Source of the DNA: Pontibacter sp. SGAir0037
GTDB lineage: Bacteria > Bacteroidota > Bacteroidia > Cytophagales > Hymenobacteraceae
DNA length: 64,000 bases
Direction: 5' to 3'
NCBI RefSeq assembly: GCF_005491705.1
Contig: NZ_CP028092.1
Location: forward strand, 4,154,001 to 4,218,000
Shown here: piece by piece, positions 55,071-64,000 of the stretch
How the letters are laid out: the number at the start of each line of letters is the position of its first letter
Position numbering within the stretch: the first letter of the stretch is position 1
Notes under the pieces: model-generated
Told to the model about the DNA's origin: nothing
Databases searched by the model: none
Seen by the model: only the letters and a program-made list of their open reading frames with translations
Made by a program: the position numbers and the translations under genes

Positions 55071-56207
55071 TTACTTGAACAAGAAATTAATAAGCTCTTC
55101 CTGCATGGCTGGGTTGATAGCTACAGCCAGTATAACTGAAATAATCAGACCGATAGTAACTGACACGATATCCTTACCTATAAGTCTGAAAGTTTTGGCA
55201 ATCTTGGTACCGTCTTCATGAGCTCGTAAACGCATACCCAACTCACGGCCTGCCAGCAAACCTACAAATACCCATGTCGTACTCATTGGAATGTTGTTAA
55301 TCTCTTTAAAATAGTATAGAATAATAGAGTATACTAAGTCTATGATAGTAGCACTACGTACGTCACGTACCTCTGATTTCTCATTGATGATGTTCTGAAT
55401 TTTCTCGCCTTTCATATAGAAAAGAGCACCAAGGCCAAGGAAAATAAAACCGGCGAAGGCGACGAACTCAAACGTACCCAGCTGGCGTGGCAGGTATACA
55501 GCTACGTTGGCCAGATCCTGGGCAAGCCAGGTATGCCATAAGAAACCACTGATAATCCATTGTGCAACAATCCAGGCACTGTGTGCTTCGCCTTTGATAA
55601 AGCGTTTAATGACCTTGGAGAGCAGCAGGTAAATTATTAAAGCAATAATAAAAGCCGCTGCATAGCCCATTAAACTTTTGTTTACCATACTTACAATAGC
55701 ACTTGAGCTTACTGTAAAAACACTCAGGAGCATGAAAGTAGTAGAAACAGGAATCCTGAAGCGGGTTAAAAGCAGGAGTACAATAGGAGCAGCCAGTTGC
55801 AGGAATACAAAGTTATCAGGGTTCTGTTCGAAGCCTTTAGAAGCCAGACGCTGATAGGTAACGTCGCCATCGAACATGTACCAGCTGTAGAAAACGGTTC
55901 CTACAAAAATAGAGCCCATAAACAACCACTGCCAGTACCATTTCTTATCTTCGTTGGATACTATAAAAGTACCAATAGTCTGTATACTATCGTTTGCAAT
56001 AGCCGAATAACCTGCAAACGCAAATCCTATCCACATCGCAACCGAGGCATAAGGGTACACTATACCAGCCAGTATAAAGGAGAAGGCTATGAAGTATAAA
56101 AATTTCTTTTCTCTTTGTAAGGTAACATCCAGAAGACTAAAGCGTTTTCTGAACTTAAAAGGTTGGGTAGGAACAACTGGTTTTTTTCCTTTTTTCTTCT
56201 TAGCCAT
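55071..56207 (-). CDS. PiT-type inorganic phosphate permease-like protein
   Basis: A 378-residue membrane protein with about ten helices. A lysine-rich N-terminus (KKKKGKKPVV) precedes the first helix. Features point to the PiT family: AFAGYSAIANDSIQTIGTF is a changed form of the PiT GANDxANAxG signature with the N-D pair retained; RFRIPVSTTFMLLSVF and IPMSTTWVFVGLLAGRELG are the paired P/M-STT motifs. It may move phosphate, sulfate or another anion; specificity is unknown. It is the only minus-strand gene between the antiporters. Confidence 0.75.
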   Translation of the reverse strand: MAKKKKGKKPVVPTQPFKFRKRFSLLDVTLQREKKFLYFIAFSFILAGIVYPYASVAMWIGFAFAGYSAIANDSIQTIGTFIVSNEDKKWYWQWLFMGSIFVGTVFYSWYMFDGDVTYQRLASKGFEQNPDNFVFLQLAAPIVLLLLTRFRIPVSTTFMLLSVFTVSSSAIVSMVNKSLMGYAAAFIIALIIYLLLSKVIKRFIKGEAHSAWIVAQWIISGFLWHTWLAQDLANVAVYLPRQLGTFEFVAFAGFIFLGLGALFYMKGEKIQNIINEKSEVRDVRSATIIDLVYSIILYYFKEINNIPMSTTWVFVGLLAGRELGMRLRAHEDGTKIAKTFRLIGKDIVSVTIGLIISVILAVAINPAMQEELINFLFK

Positions 56208-56394
56208 TATAAAATTATGGGTGATACTTTAAAAGTCTGCAAGTTAGAGTTTTTTTAGGTTGCTATTCGAAAAAGCCAATGTTAAGAAATTGTTAACACA
56301 TGAAAGTACTTAAATAAGTGCTGTTCCGTTAGAGAAAAAATATAATTTTAGAAAATTATTACCTTAAAAGGCTGCTAAAAACTCTTAAAAGACG

Positions 56395-56428
56395 TTTGGC
56401 ATAATCCAAACCGAATATTCTATCTTTG
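56395..56428 (+). promoter_or_regulatory. glyS promoter (Bacteroidota type)
   Basis: TTTG at 56395-56398 and TATCTTTG at 56421-56428 with a 22-nt spacer match the -33 and -7 elements. The ATG at 56433 lies 4 bp after the -7 box, so the transcript would have a very short or no leader. Confidence 0.55.
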
Positions 56429-56432
56429 CGAC

Positions 56433-57935
56433 ATGGCAACACAAGAAAAAACACCTGCAGAAAACGCACAACTAAAAGATATTATCTCGCATGCCAAGGA
56501 ATATGGTTTTGTATTCCCTTCGAGTGAAGTGTACGACGGCTTAGCTGCTGTGTACGACTATGGTCAGATGGGAGTGGAGTTAAAGAACAACATCAAGAAC
56601 CTGTGGTGGAGAAGCATGACGCAACTGAACCAGAATGTAGTGGGTATAGATGCAGCTATCTTTATGCACCCGCTTACCTGGAAGGCATCAGGCCACGTTG
56701 ATAGCTTTAACGACCCTATGATCGATAACAAAGATTCTAAAAAACGTTATCGTGCCGATGTGTTGATAGAGGAGAAAGCTGCCCAGTACGAGAACGAAGG
56801 AGATGTAGAAAAGGCAAAGGCACTGACAGCCGAAATGGGCCGTTTGCTGGAGGAGGAAAACCTGGAAGGAGTACGCGAATTAATTATCCGGGAAGATATA
56901 AAATGCCCTGTTTCAGGTACAGCCAACTGGACAGAAGTACGCCAGTTTAACCTGATGTTTTCTACACAGGTAGGATCTGTGGCAGAAGAATCGAGCACTA
57001 TTTACCTGCGCCCGGAAACTGCACAGGGCATATTTGTAAACTTCCTGAATGTGCAGAAAACCGGCCGTATGAAAGTGCCTTTTGGAATTGCACAAATTGG
57101 AAAAGCTTTCAGAAATGAGATTGTAGCCCGTCAGTTTATTTTCCGGATGCGCGAATTCGAGCAGATGGAGATGCAGTTCTTTGTTCGCCCCGGCACAGAA
57201 GAAGAGTGGTATGAGAAGTGGAAAGCTACACGCAGGAAGTGGCATGAGGCATTAGGTATACCAACCGAAGATCTGCGCTTCCACGACCACGACAAGCTGG
57301 CGCATTATGCTAAGGCGGCTGTAGATATTGAGTACAGATTCCCGTTTGGCTTTAAAGAAGTAGAAGGTATACACTCTCGCAGCGACTTCGACCTGAGCCA
57401 GCACCAGGAGCTGAGCAAGAAAAAAATGCAGTACTTCGACAACGACCTGAACGAAGAAGGCAAACCATACGGTAACTATATACCTTATGTAATTGAGACT
57501 TCGGTTGGAGCAGACCGCCTCTTCCTGATGACGCTGTGCAATGCTTACCAGGAAGAAGAAATCACAGAAGGAGATGCCACTAAAACACGCACATTCCTGA
57601 AGCTGCACCCTGCTATAGCCCCTGTTAAGGCTGCTATACTTCCGCTGGTGAAGAAAGGCGGTTTACCGGAAAAAGCTACCGAAATTTTCGATTCGTTGAA
57701 GTACGATTTTAACCTGATCTACGAAGAGCGTGACAGCATCGGTAAACGCTATACCCGCCAAGATCTGATCGGTACGCCTTTCTGTATTGCTGTAGATTAT
57801 GATACACTGGAAGATAATACAGTTACAGTTCGTGACCGTGACAGCCGTGAGCAGGTACGGATGCCAATATCAGAACTGAAGAGCTATATTGAAAATGCAG
57901 TAAGCTTTAAGAATATTTTTGAAAAGTTAAGTTAG
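56433..57935 (+). CDS. glyS: Glycine-tRNA ligase (homodimeric class II)
   Basis: A 500-residue enzyme attaching glycine to tRNA-Gly. It has the class II motif 2 FRNEIVARQFIFRMREFEQME and the late motif 3-type IETSVGADRLFL, with RPETAQGIFVNF upstream and a C-terminal anticodon-binding domain (KLHPAIAPVKAAILPLV). Length is typical for the alpha2-type enzyme. The gene has its own promoter and terminator. Confidence 0.97.
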   Translation: MATQEKTPAENAQLKDIISHAKEYGFVFPSSEVYDGLAAVYDYGQMGVELKNNIKNLWWRSMTQLNQNVVGIDAAIFMHPLTWKASGHVDSFNDPMIDNKDSKKRYRADVLIEEKAAQYENEGDVEKAKALTAEMGRLLEEENLEGVRELIIREDIKCPVSGTANWTEVRQFNLMFSTQVGSVAEESSTIYLRPETAQGIFVNFLNVQKTGRMKVPFGIAQIGKAFRNEIVARQFIFRMREFEQMEMQFFVRPGTEEEWYEKWKATRRKWHEALGIPTEDLRFHDHDKLAHYAKAAVDIEYRFPFGFKEVEGIHSRSDFDLSQHQELSKKKMQYFDNDLNEEGKPYGNYIPYVIETSVGADRLFLMTLCNAYQEEEITEGDATKTRTFLKLHPAIAPVKAAILPLVKKGGLPEKATEIFDSLKYDFNLIYEERDSIGKRYTRQDLIGTPFCIAVDYDTLEDNTVTVRDRDSREQVRMPISELKSYIENAVSFKNIFEKLS

Positions 57936-57954
57936 TAACTGATCTTCAAAAAAA

Positions 57955-57994
57955 GTAAAAAAGCCTCTGGAACAACACCAGAGGCTTTTTTTTT
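57955..57994 (+). terminator. Terminator after glyS
   Basis: AAAAAAGCCTCTGG pairs with CCAGAGGCTTTTTT around AACAACA, followed by eight or more T residues. Confidence 0.92.
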
Positions 57995-58103
57995 GATTTT
58001 TTCCACAGAAAAACCTCTTAACATAAAGATAAAAAGAGTAAGAAATCAGCAGCGTGTGAATGCCTGAATTTTACGTATATTACTGAATCCTTTTCTAAAG
58101 TTT

Positions 58104-60167
58104 ATGTACCTGAACCTCGATTATTATTTTCCTGAATACTTTCCGATAACTGATCCAGTACTGATATTTTCGCTGGTACTCTTCATTATTCTACTCGCTC
58201 CAGTTATCCTGAACAGGCTGAAAATTCCAAGCATCATAGGGTTGATTCTGGCTGGTGTGGCTATCGGGCCTAATGGATTTAACATACTCCTGCGTGACCA
58301 GGGCATTGTTCTTTTCGGAACAGTAGGCTTGCTCTACATCATGTTTCTGGCCGGACTCGAGATCGATATGAACGATTTTAAGAAGAACAGAACCAAGAGC
58401 CTGATCTTTGGAGGGTTCACGTTCGCAATTCCTATGGTGTTGGGAACAGTCGTTTCTTTTTTCCTGCTTCAGTTTAGCCTGCTGTCTTCGGTTTTGTTAG
58501 CCAGTATGTTCGCTTCACATACCTTGCTGGCTTACCCGATTGTCAGCAGGTTAGGTGTTACAAAAAACAGGGCTGTAAACATTACAGTAGGAGGCACCAT
58601 TATAACAGATACGGCAGCTTTATTAGTACTCGCTATTATCACAGCTGCTACCCGGGGAGAATTAGGCAGTGAGTTCTGGATCAGGTTGTGTATTTCATTG
58701 GCCATCTTCTCTTTTATTGTGTTGTGGGGCTTTCCGAGGTTTACACGCTGGTTCTTTAAGAACTATGAAAGCGAAGCCATATCACAGTATATCTTTGTAT
58801 TGGCTATGGTTTTCCTGGCAGCTTTCCTGGCAGAGCTAGCAGGTATAGAACCCATTATTGGTGCCTTTATGGCTGGTTTGGCTCTGAACAGGCTGATCCC
58901 ACATTCGTCACCGCTGATGAACCGCATCGAGTTTGTAGGGAATGCCCTTTTCATTCCTTTTTTCCTGATTGGAGTAGGTATGCTGGTAGACCTGAGGGTG
59001 TTGTTCCGGGGTCCTGAAGCCCTGGTTGTGGCAAGTGCTATGATTGCAGTAGCTACTTCTGCAAAGTGGCTGGCTGCCTTCATCAGCAGAAAAGTATTCC
59101 GTTTTTCAAAAACAGAGGGGCAGCTGATGTTTGGTTTGAGTAATGCCCAGGCCGCTGCCACACTGGCCGCTGTTTTGGTGGGCTATAGGTTAGAACTCCT
59201 GAACGAAAACGTGCTGAATGGTACCATCATGATGATTCTGGTAACTTGTATTATCAGCTCTTTTGCAACAGAGAAGGCAGCTGTAAGGCAGGCGATGGTA
59301 GAAAGCGAAACAGCCCCTGATCTATCTGAAATACCTGAACGTATTCTGGTACCTATAGCCAATGCCGATACTATGGAGCAACTCATCGATTTAGCCGTAC
59401 TGGTCAAAAATCCAAAATCGATAGAGCCTATATATCCATTGGCTATTATCAAAGACGATCAGCAGACCAAAGAGAATCTGCTTCAGAGCACCAAGCTGTT
59501 AGAAAAAGCAAAACACTATGCTGCCGCCACCGATACCGATGTAGCTGTACTTACACGTGTGGACAGCAACATTCCTAATGGTATTGTCAGAGCTGTTAAA
59601 GACCTGATGATCACTGAAATTGTGATGGGGTGGAGTGAGAAGATATCCACCAAAGACAGGATATTCGGGAGTGTATTAGATAATATCCTGCGCAAAGCGG
59701 GTGAAATGATATTGGTTGCAAAGCTGGTGCAGCCAGTTAGCACTATTAAACAGGTAAAAATTGCTGTTCCTCCCAGGGCAGAGGCAGAACCTGGGTTTAT
59801 ACACTGGCTGAACACAGTTAGAACTATTGCGAAACAAACCAGTGCGCCTGTTACTTTTTACGCCACGGAAGCTACCAACCAGCGTATTTTAAGCACTTTT
59901 AAAGAAATGAAGGTGAACCTGACAGTGAAGTATAACCTGTTTGAAGATTGGGAAGACTTTCTGATTCTGAGTCGTGATGTGCTAGACGATGATCTGTTTA
60001 TAATCATTAGCGCACGGCCGGGCAGTGTCTCTCATCATTCGCAATTATCAAACATTCACAGGCAGTTGTCGAGGTACTTTCAGCAACATAATTTTGTGGT
60101 TATTTATCCGGAGCAGCATAGCCAGCACCTGGTAGATCCCAGAACTTCAGCAGCACCAGCTTATTAA
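58104..60167 (+). CDS. CPA2-type cation:proton antiporter with Usp-like C-terminus (paralogue)
   Basis: A 687-residue second copy of the antiporter at 51.8 kb, with the same layout: roughly twelve helices, then the C-terminal domain. Shared segments include KIPSIIGLILAGVAIGPNG, SHTLLAYPIVSRLGVTKNRA, RILVPIANADTMEQLIDLA and VIYPEQHS. The paralogues differ mostly in the C-terminal domain, so their signals may differ. It is monocistronic, with glyS upstream ended by a terminator. Confidence 0.9.
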   Translation: MYLNLDYYFPEYFPITDPVLIFSLVLFIILLAPVILNRLKIPSIIGLILAGVAIGPNGFNILLRDQGIVLFGTVGLLYIMFLAGLEIDMNDFKKNRTKSLIFGGFTFAIPMVLGTVVSFFLLQFSLLSSVLLASMFASHTLLAYPIVSRLGVTKNRAVNITVGGTIITDTAALLVLAIITAATRGELGSEFWIRLCISLAIFSFIVLWGFPRFTRWFFKNYESEAISQYIFVLAMVFLAAFLAELAGIEPIIGAFMAGLALNRLIPHSSPLMNRIEFVGNALFIPFFLIGVGMLVDLRVLFRGPEALVVASAMIAVATSAKWLAAFISRKVFRFSKTEGQLMFGLSNAQAAATLAAVLVGYRLELLNENVLNGTIMMILVTCIISSFATEKAAVRQAMVESETAPDLSEIPERILVPIANADTMEQLIDLAVLVKNPKSIEPIYPLAIIKDDQQTKENLLQSTKLLEKAKHYAAATDTDVAVLTRVDSNIPNGIVRAVKDLMITEIVMGWSEKISTKDRIFGSVLDNILRKAGEMILVAKLVQPVSTIKQVKIAVPPRAEAEPGFIHWLNTVRTIAKQTSAPVTFYATEATNQRILSTFKEMKVNLTVKYNLFEDWEDFLILSRDVLDDDLFIIISARPGSVSHHSQLSNIHRQLSRYFQQHNFVVIYPEQHSQHLVDPRTSAAPAY

Positions 60168-60618
60168 TTAATTTACTGAAAGGTTTAATAGTCTTTTCTG
60201 ATTTTACTAATAGTGCCTTTATTATGTTAAGTTAAAATGCTTATTTGTTTTGTTAATTGAAGCTCTTGAAAGCGGTGCAAAAGCAGAGACAAAAGTTCTA
60301 CTAATAGTTAGAACTGGAATTTACTTACTGCTTCATCCACATTACTATTTGTGAATTATTCACAGGCAAGCTGAGCTATAGCACGTAAAACTGTTTAAGA
60401 GCACAGGCCTTAGGCCAATTCGGTTAACAAGTCTGCTTACAACAGGTGATTTGAGTATGTATATAAATTTGTAAGGTATTAGCTGTGAAATAATTAACAA
60501 AAATACTGGGAACCTGTTATGAACATAGGAGGCTGGTGATATGATAAGTAGAAGAGTAAATCTGTGCGAGCCATAATTGCTCAGCTTCGTATAAACTGTT
60601 AATCAACATAATAAAGCT
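60168..60618. other. Gene-free spacer downstream of the second antiporter
   Basis: About 450 bp with no hairpin-plus-T-run terminator, tRNA or open frame I can support. The sequence is A+T-rich (for example 60207-60255). Nothing else can be said. Confidence 0.5.
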
Positions 60619-60780
60619 ATGGCAAACACATCAAAATCAAAAAATAGCTCTAAGCAGGACGATCCGTGCTGGAAAGGGTATGAACAGGTAGGTATGAAGG
60701 ATAAAAACGGTAAGCAGGTGCCTAATTGTGTGCCACAGAATAATTCTTCGAAATCTTCCTCTTCAGGTAAAAAGAATTAG
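60619..60780 (+). CDS. Small conserved Cys-containing protein (53 residues)
   Basis: The frame from ATG 60619 to TAG 60778-60780 encodes 53 residues. It has a polar N-terminus, then DDPCWKGYEQVGMKDKNGKQ followed by VPNCVPQ and a Ser/Lys-rich tail. The CWKGYEQVGMK and GKxVPNCVP segments are like those of small proteins often seen in Bacteroidota and phage genomes (YKxVGxKxKxGKxVPNCVP type). The two Cys residues flank the conserved core. A terminator follows at once, supporting that the gene is real. Confidence 0.72.
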   Translation: MANTSKSKNSSKQDDPCWKGYEQVGMKDKNGKQVPNCVPQNNSSKSSSSGKKN

Positions 60781-60801
60781 AAATTTCATGTGAAAGGTTT
60801 A

Positions 60802-60834
60802 CAAGCTCCAGCTTCGGTTGGAGCTTTTTTTATT
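60802..60834 (+). terminator. Terminator after the 53-residue protein gene
   Basis: CAAGCTCCA and TGGAGCTT pair around GCTTCGGT, then a run of T residues. Confidence 0.82.
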
Positions 60835-61061
60835 TATAACTGAAAGCCTGACTCAACACATCTGAACGATGCATTTAAAACCTGTAAAAAATTAAAATTC
60901 CGTACCTTTGCCGAATTAATAATCCTACTAAACTTTTTTACAGGGTTGCCTTATCACCATTGGTCAGAAGCCTGGTATGCTGTTAAATTCATTTGTAATT
61001 GAACACTATGCCTCCTTTAGCTAACCCATCGATACGCGTGCCCCTTTGCTTGTAGCAAGCC

Positions 61062-63581
61062 ATGTGGAATAAAATTGCCATCTTTATCATCAAAAACAGG
61101 CTGAGGCTACTCATTCTGTTATCACTTCTTACTGCATTTATGGGCTACCATGCCAAAGATGTAGAAATGTCCTACGACTTTGCCAATGTTGTTTCTCCTG
61201 AGGATCCGGACATGGTATACTTCCAGCGTTTCAAAGAAACCTTTGGCGAAGACGGCAATATTCTGGTAGTAGGCGTGCACGATAACCATGTATACCAGCT
61301 GGAGCATTTTAGGGAGCTGAAAACACTTTCGGATGCTTTAGCAAAAGTAGAGGGTGTAAAAGCAGTTATCTCTTTACCCAACCTGGTGCAGGTGGTAAAA
61401 GATACAGCAGCACGTAAGTTCACAACTGCACCTATCTTTAAAACCTTTCCCGACAACCAGCAGGAGTTGGATAGTCTGCTGCAGGTAGTGCGAAACCAGA
61501 ATTTCTACAGCGGGCAGATTATTAACGAAAAAACCGGAGCTACGCTTTTAGCAGTTACAGTAGATCCTGCTTATCTCAATTCGGCCAGGCGGGTGGAGGT
61601 GATGGATAACATCATGGTGCACGCCAATGCCTTTGTTAAAAAAACGCATATTAAGCTGCACTATGCAGGTCTGCCTTTTGTACGTGCTGTTATGACTACC
61701 AAAGTAGCAGCCGAAATGAAGCTGTTTCTGGTCCTGGCTCTGGTTGTAACGGGCGTTACACTTTTTATTTTCTTCCGGTCTTTTTACGCCGTTATCTTTC
61801 CGCTGCTGGTAATCAGCCTGGTGGTAGTGTGGGTAATGGGCACCATTTCTCTGTTAGGGTATAAAATCTCTTTACTTACAGGGTTGATTCCGGCCATTCT
61901 CGTTGTAATTGGCATCCCGAACTCCACATACCTGCTCACGCGCTACCACTACGACTATCGCAGCCACGGCAACAAGATTCTGGCGCTTTCGAGGGTCATC
62001 AGCAAAATCGGAGTAGTAAATCTGGTAACAAACACTACCACGGCCATTGGTTTTATTGTATTCACATTTACGCATGTGGCTATACTTTATGAGTTTGGTG
62101 TAGTGGCTGGCATCAACATTTTTGTGACGTTTATCATAAGCATGGTGCTTATACCTATTGTGTTTTCGTACCTGCCGCCACCAAGCCCGAGGCAGCTAAG
62201 GCACCTGGATGCAAAGCCGCTGAACAAACTATTAGAGTTTTTCGATTACATTGTGCACCGCAAGCGCCACCTGGTTTATTTCTTTACTGCGGTAGCTTTA
62301 GGTTTTTCCTGCTGGGGTATCTACAAAGTAAAGACTGTTTCTTATATGGTAGATGATCTGCCGAAAGAAAGCAGTGTAAATGCCGATCTTGCCTTCTTTG
62401 AACATCATTTCGGAGGAGTAATGCCACTTGAAATTATCGTGGATACAGGAGTAAAGCAGGGAGTAATGCGCTTGCCTAACCTGAACAAATTAAATAAGCT
62501 GGAGAATTTCCTGCATACACAACCCATCCTTTCGGCTCCCATTTCAGTAGTAGGTTTGGTAAAAACAGCTACACAGGCTTTCTATGAAGGAGATAAAGAG
62601 TCGTACCGGCTGCCGGATAATACAGAGCGTAATTTCGTGTTCAGTTACCTAGCCAAGCAAAATGGAGGAGTAAACCAGCGGTTGCTTCGCTCTTTTGTAG
62701 ACAGCACAGGTCAGAAAGCACGTATCTCGCTTAAAGTTGCCGACAAAGGATCCAGGGAATTAGATACGCTTATCCTGAAAAAGATAAAGCCTGAACTGCT
62801 TGAGATTTACGGAGGAGAAGGCGTAACTGTAACGGAAGAAGGCAACACCACTACCTTTACCCGCGACGATACAGGCAGCCAAACCTCTGTTAGCCTGACA
62901 GGTACAACGCTCTTATTCATCAAAGGAAACGAGTACCTTATCAACAACCTGCGGTCCAGTTTAATATTGGCGTTTGTGTTGGTAACTATTACCATTGCTT
63001 TGTTGTTTAAATCGGCAAGGGTGGTTATTATATCGCTCATTCCGAACATGATACCGCTTTTAATTGCCGGTGGCCTGATGGGGTTTTTCAACATACCGCT
63101 CAAGCCGAGTACGGCACTTATTTTCAGTATCGCGCTGGGAATAGCCATCGACGATTCGATACACTTTCTGGCAAAGTACAGAAATGAATTGTTTACGAAT
63201 GGGTTTAACGTGAGCAGGGCCATTACTACCAGTTTAACAGAGGCAGGTACCAGTATGGTATATACTTCTGTTATACTGTTCTTTGGCTTTGTTATATTTG
63301 CATTCTCAGAGTTTGGCGGTACAAAGGCATTGGGCTTGCTGATGTCGGTAAGTTTATTGATTGCATTGTTCACAAACCTGATTATATTGCCAACTTTGCT
63401 GATGAGTTTCGACAACGGCAGGTACGAGCGTGATCCGAATGCCTTGATAGAACAGTACGACGAGTTTTACCTGGAGCACGAAGATGAACAGCTGGACCTG
63501 AATCAGCTGAAGTTAAGATTAGAAGAAGAAGTAAGTACGGAAGAAGAAAATCCTGCAAATGGGAAAGTACAACGAGTATAA
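61062..63581 (+). CDS. MMPL/RND-family efflux or lipid transporter
   Basis: An 839-residue transporter with two repeats of one helix, a large extracytoplasmic loop and five helices. Typical parts are SYDFANVVSPEDPDMVYFQR, LKLHYAGLPFVRAVMT-type first-loop ends, GIPNSTYLLTRYHYDYRSHG and the second-repeat DDSIHFLAKYRNEL (Asp pair of RND/MMPL pumps). Its role could be export of lipids, hopanoids or drugs; unknown. A TACCTTTG box (60903-60910) lies 150 bp upstream. The ileS start overlaps its 3' end by 22 bp. Confidence 0.88.
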   Translation: MWNKIAIFIIKNRLRLLILLSLLTAFMGYHAKDVEMSYDFANVVSPEDPDMVYFQRFKETFGEDGNILVVGVHDNHVYQLEHFRELKTLSDALAKVEGVKAVISLPNLVQVVKDTAARKFTTAPIFKTFPDNQQELDSLLQVVRNQNFYSGQIINEKTGATLLAVTVDPAYLNSARRVEVMDNIMVHANAFVKKTHIKLHYAGLPFVRAVMTTKVAAEMKLFLVLALVVTGVTLFIFFRSFYAVIFPLLVISLVVVWVMGTISLLGYKISLLTGLIPAILVVIGIPNSTYLLTRYHYDYRSHGNKILALSRVISKIGVVNLVTNTTTAIGFIVFTFTHVAILYEFGVVAGINIFVTFIISMVLIPIVFSYLPPPSPRQLRHLDAKPLNKLLEFFDYIVHRKRHLVYFFTAVALGFSCWGIYKVKTVSYMVDDLPKESSVNADLAFFEHHFGGVMPLEIIVDTGVKQGVMRLPNLNKLNKLENFLHTQPILSAPISVVGLVKTATQAFYEGDKESYRLPDNTERNFVFSYLAKQNGGVNQRLLRSFVDSTGQKARISLKVADKGSRELDTLILKKIKPELLEIYGGEGVTVTEEGNTTTFTRDDTGSQTSVSLTGTTLLFIKGNEYLINNLRSSLILAFVLVTITIALLFKSARVVIISLIPNMIPLLIAGGLMGFFNIPLKPSTALIFSIALGIAIDDSIHFLAKYRNELFTNGFNVSRAITTSLTEAGTSMVYTSVILFFGFVIFAFSEFGGTKALGLLMSVSLLIALFTNLIILPTLLMSFDNGRYERDPNALIEQYDEFYLEHEDEQLDLNQLKLRLEEEVSTEEENPANGKVQRV

Positions 63582-64000
63582 AAATCTGAATTACGCCAAA
63601 CTGGGCGAAGATGTACTGGCATTCTGGAAAGAGCAAAACATCTTCCAGAAGTCAGTAAGTACAAGAGAAGGGCACAAGCCTTTCGTTTTTTATGAAGGAC
63701 CACCTTCTGCAAACGGTACTCCTGGTATTCACCACGTGATGGCCCGTGCGGTAAAAGATATTTTCTGCCGCTACAAGACATTAAAAGGTTTCCAGGTAAA
63801 CCGTAAAGGCGGCTGGGATACCCACGGCCTGCCGGTAGAGCTACAGGTAGAGAAAGAGCTAGGTATTACCAAAGAAGATATCGGCAAGAAGATATCAGTA
63901 GAAGAGTATAACCAGCGCTGCCGCGAAACGGTTATGCGTTTTAAAAACCAGTGGGACGATCTGACAGAGAAGATGGGGTACTGGGTAGACCTCGACAACC
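63560..64000 (+). CDS. ileS: Isoleucine-tRNA ligase (partial, cut by window end)
   Basis: The first 147 codons of a class I synthetase are visible. It has the conserved FVFYEGPPSANGTPGIHHVM with a GIHH in place of the usual HIGH motif, then KDIFCRYKTLKGFQVNRKGG and WDTHGLPVELQVEKELG. This matches the IleS type found in Bacteroidota and eukaryotes. It overlaps the MMPL gene by 22 bp, suggesting coupled translation. KMSKS and the anticodon-binding part are beyond the window. Confidence 0.95.

Noticed and set aside
1..64000. tRNA, rRNA, CRISPR array, insertion sequence or phage genes
   Set aside because: No cloverleaf-like segment, spaced direct-repeat array, transposase or integrase frame was seen by eye; a tRNAscan or IS search would settle small cases.

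Overview
This window looks like a stretch of a Bacteroidota chromosome, most likely from the Hymenobacteraceae (Pontibacter-like). That placement is inference from gene content: a GldJ-like lipoprotein and a PorP/SprF protein of the type IX secretion/gliding machinery, DUF4175-, AsmA- and baeRF-type proteins, many lipoproteins with a Cys lipobox, and promoters of the Bacteroidota type (TAnnTTTG just before start codons). Nearly all genes are housekeeping or envelope genes. I see no phage, integrase, transposase, CRISPR array, rRNA or tRNA gene.

Layout. 0-9.6 kb is mostly on the minus strand: a SNF2-type helicase cut by the left edge, a LolC/E-like permease, a methyltransferase, rbfA, then glyA-tatC-rpiB and a Ser/Thr-type phosphatase, with one plus-strand polytopic membrane protein between. 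9.7-11.3 kb holds a short-chain dehydrogenase of the general-stress type with two small hydrophilic proteins. 11.5-15 kb (plus) carries rsmI, a DUF4105 protein, an inositol-monophosphatase family enzyme and two small proteins. 15-23.3 kb (minus) carries MscS, a radical SAM/SPASM enzyme, a baeRF release-factor-like protein, radA and a CHASE-PAS histidine kinase. 24.3-33 kb has fumC, a methionine sulfoxide repair group (two msrB-type genes and msrA), a Tat-exported aldo/keto reductase, a DagK-family kinase and a DinB protein. 33-39.4 kb is envelope biology: AsmA-like, PorP/SprF, GldJ-like, then comF. 39.4-50 kb is a plus-strand run through xth, a DUF4175-like giant coiled-coil protein, an RsbW-like ATPase, ybeY, mnmG, a methyltransferase and an Ig-like lipoprotein.

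The most interesting part is 45-52 kb. A perfect 16-bp parS site (ParB-binding consensus) sits between ybeY and mnmG. About 6 kb downstream lies a 1.87-kb gene-free region (49,956-51,829) with a perfect DnaA box, near-boxes, a strand-biased run of GTGGAA motifs, a repeated ACGTTAACG palindrome, A+T-rich stretches and a local switch from C-rich to G-rich on the plus strand. I read this as the likely chromosomal replication origin with its partition site, although no dnaA, parA or parB gene is in the window. Two paralogous CPA2-type cation:proton antiporters lie just right of it, separated by a DUF4385 protein, an acidic protein, a PiT-like permease and glyS. The window ends with an MMPL/RND exporter overlapping the start of ileS, which is cut by the right edge.

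Many genes are closed by strong stem-loop terminators, so transcription units can be drawn with fair confidence. I did not find a clearly novel multi-gene system. The origin region, the parS site and a few unexplained small genes are the best leads.
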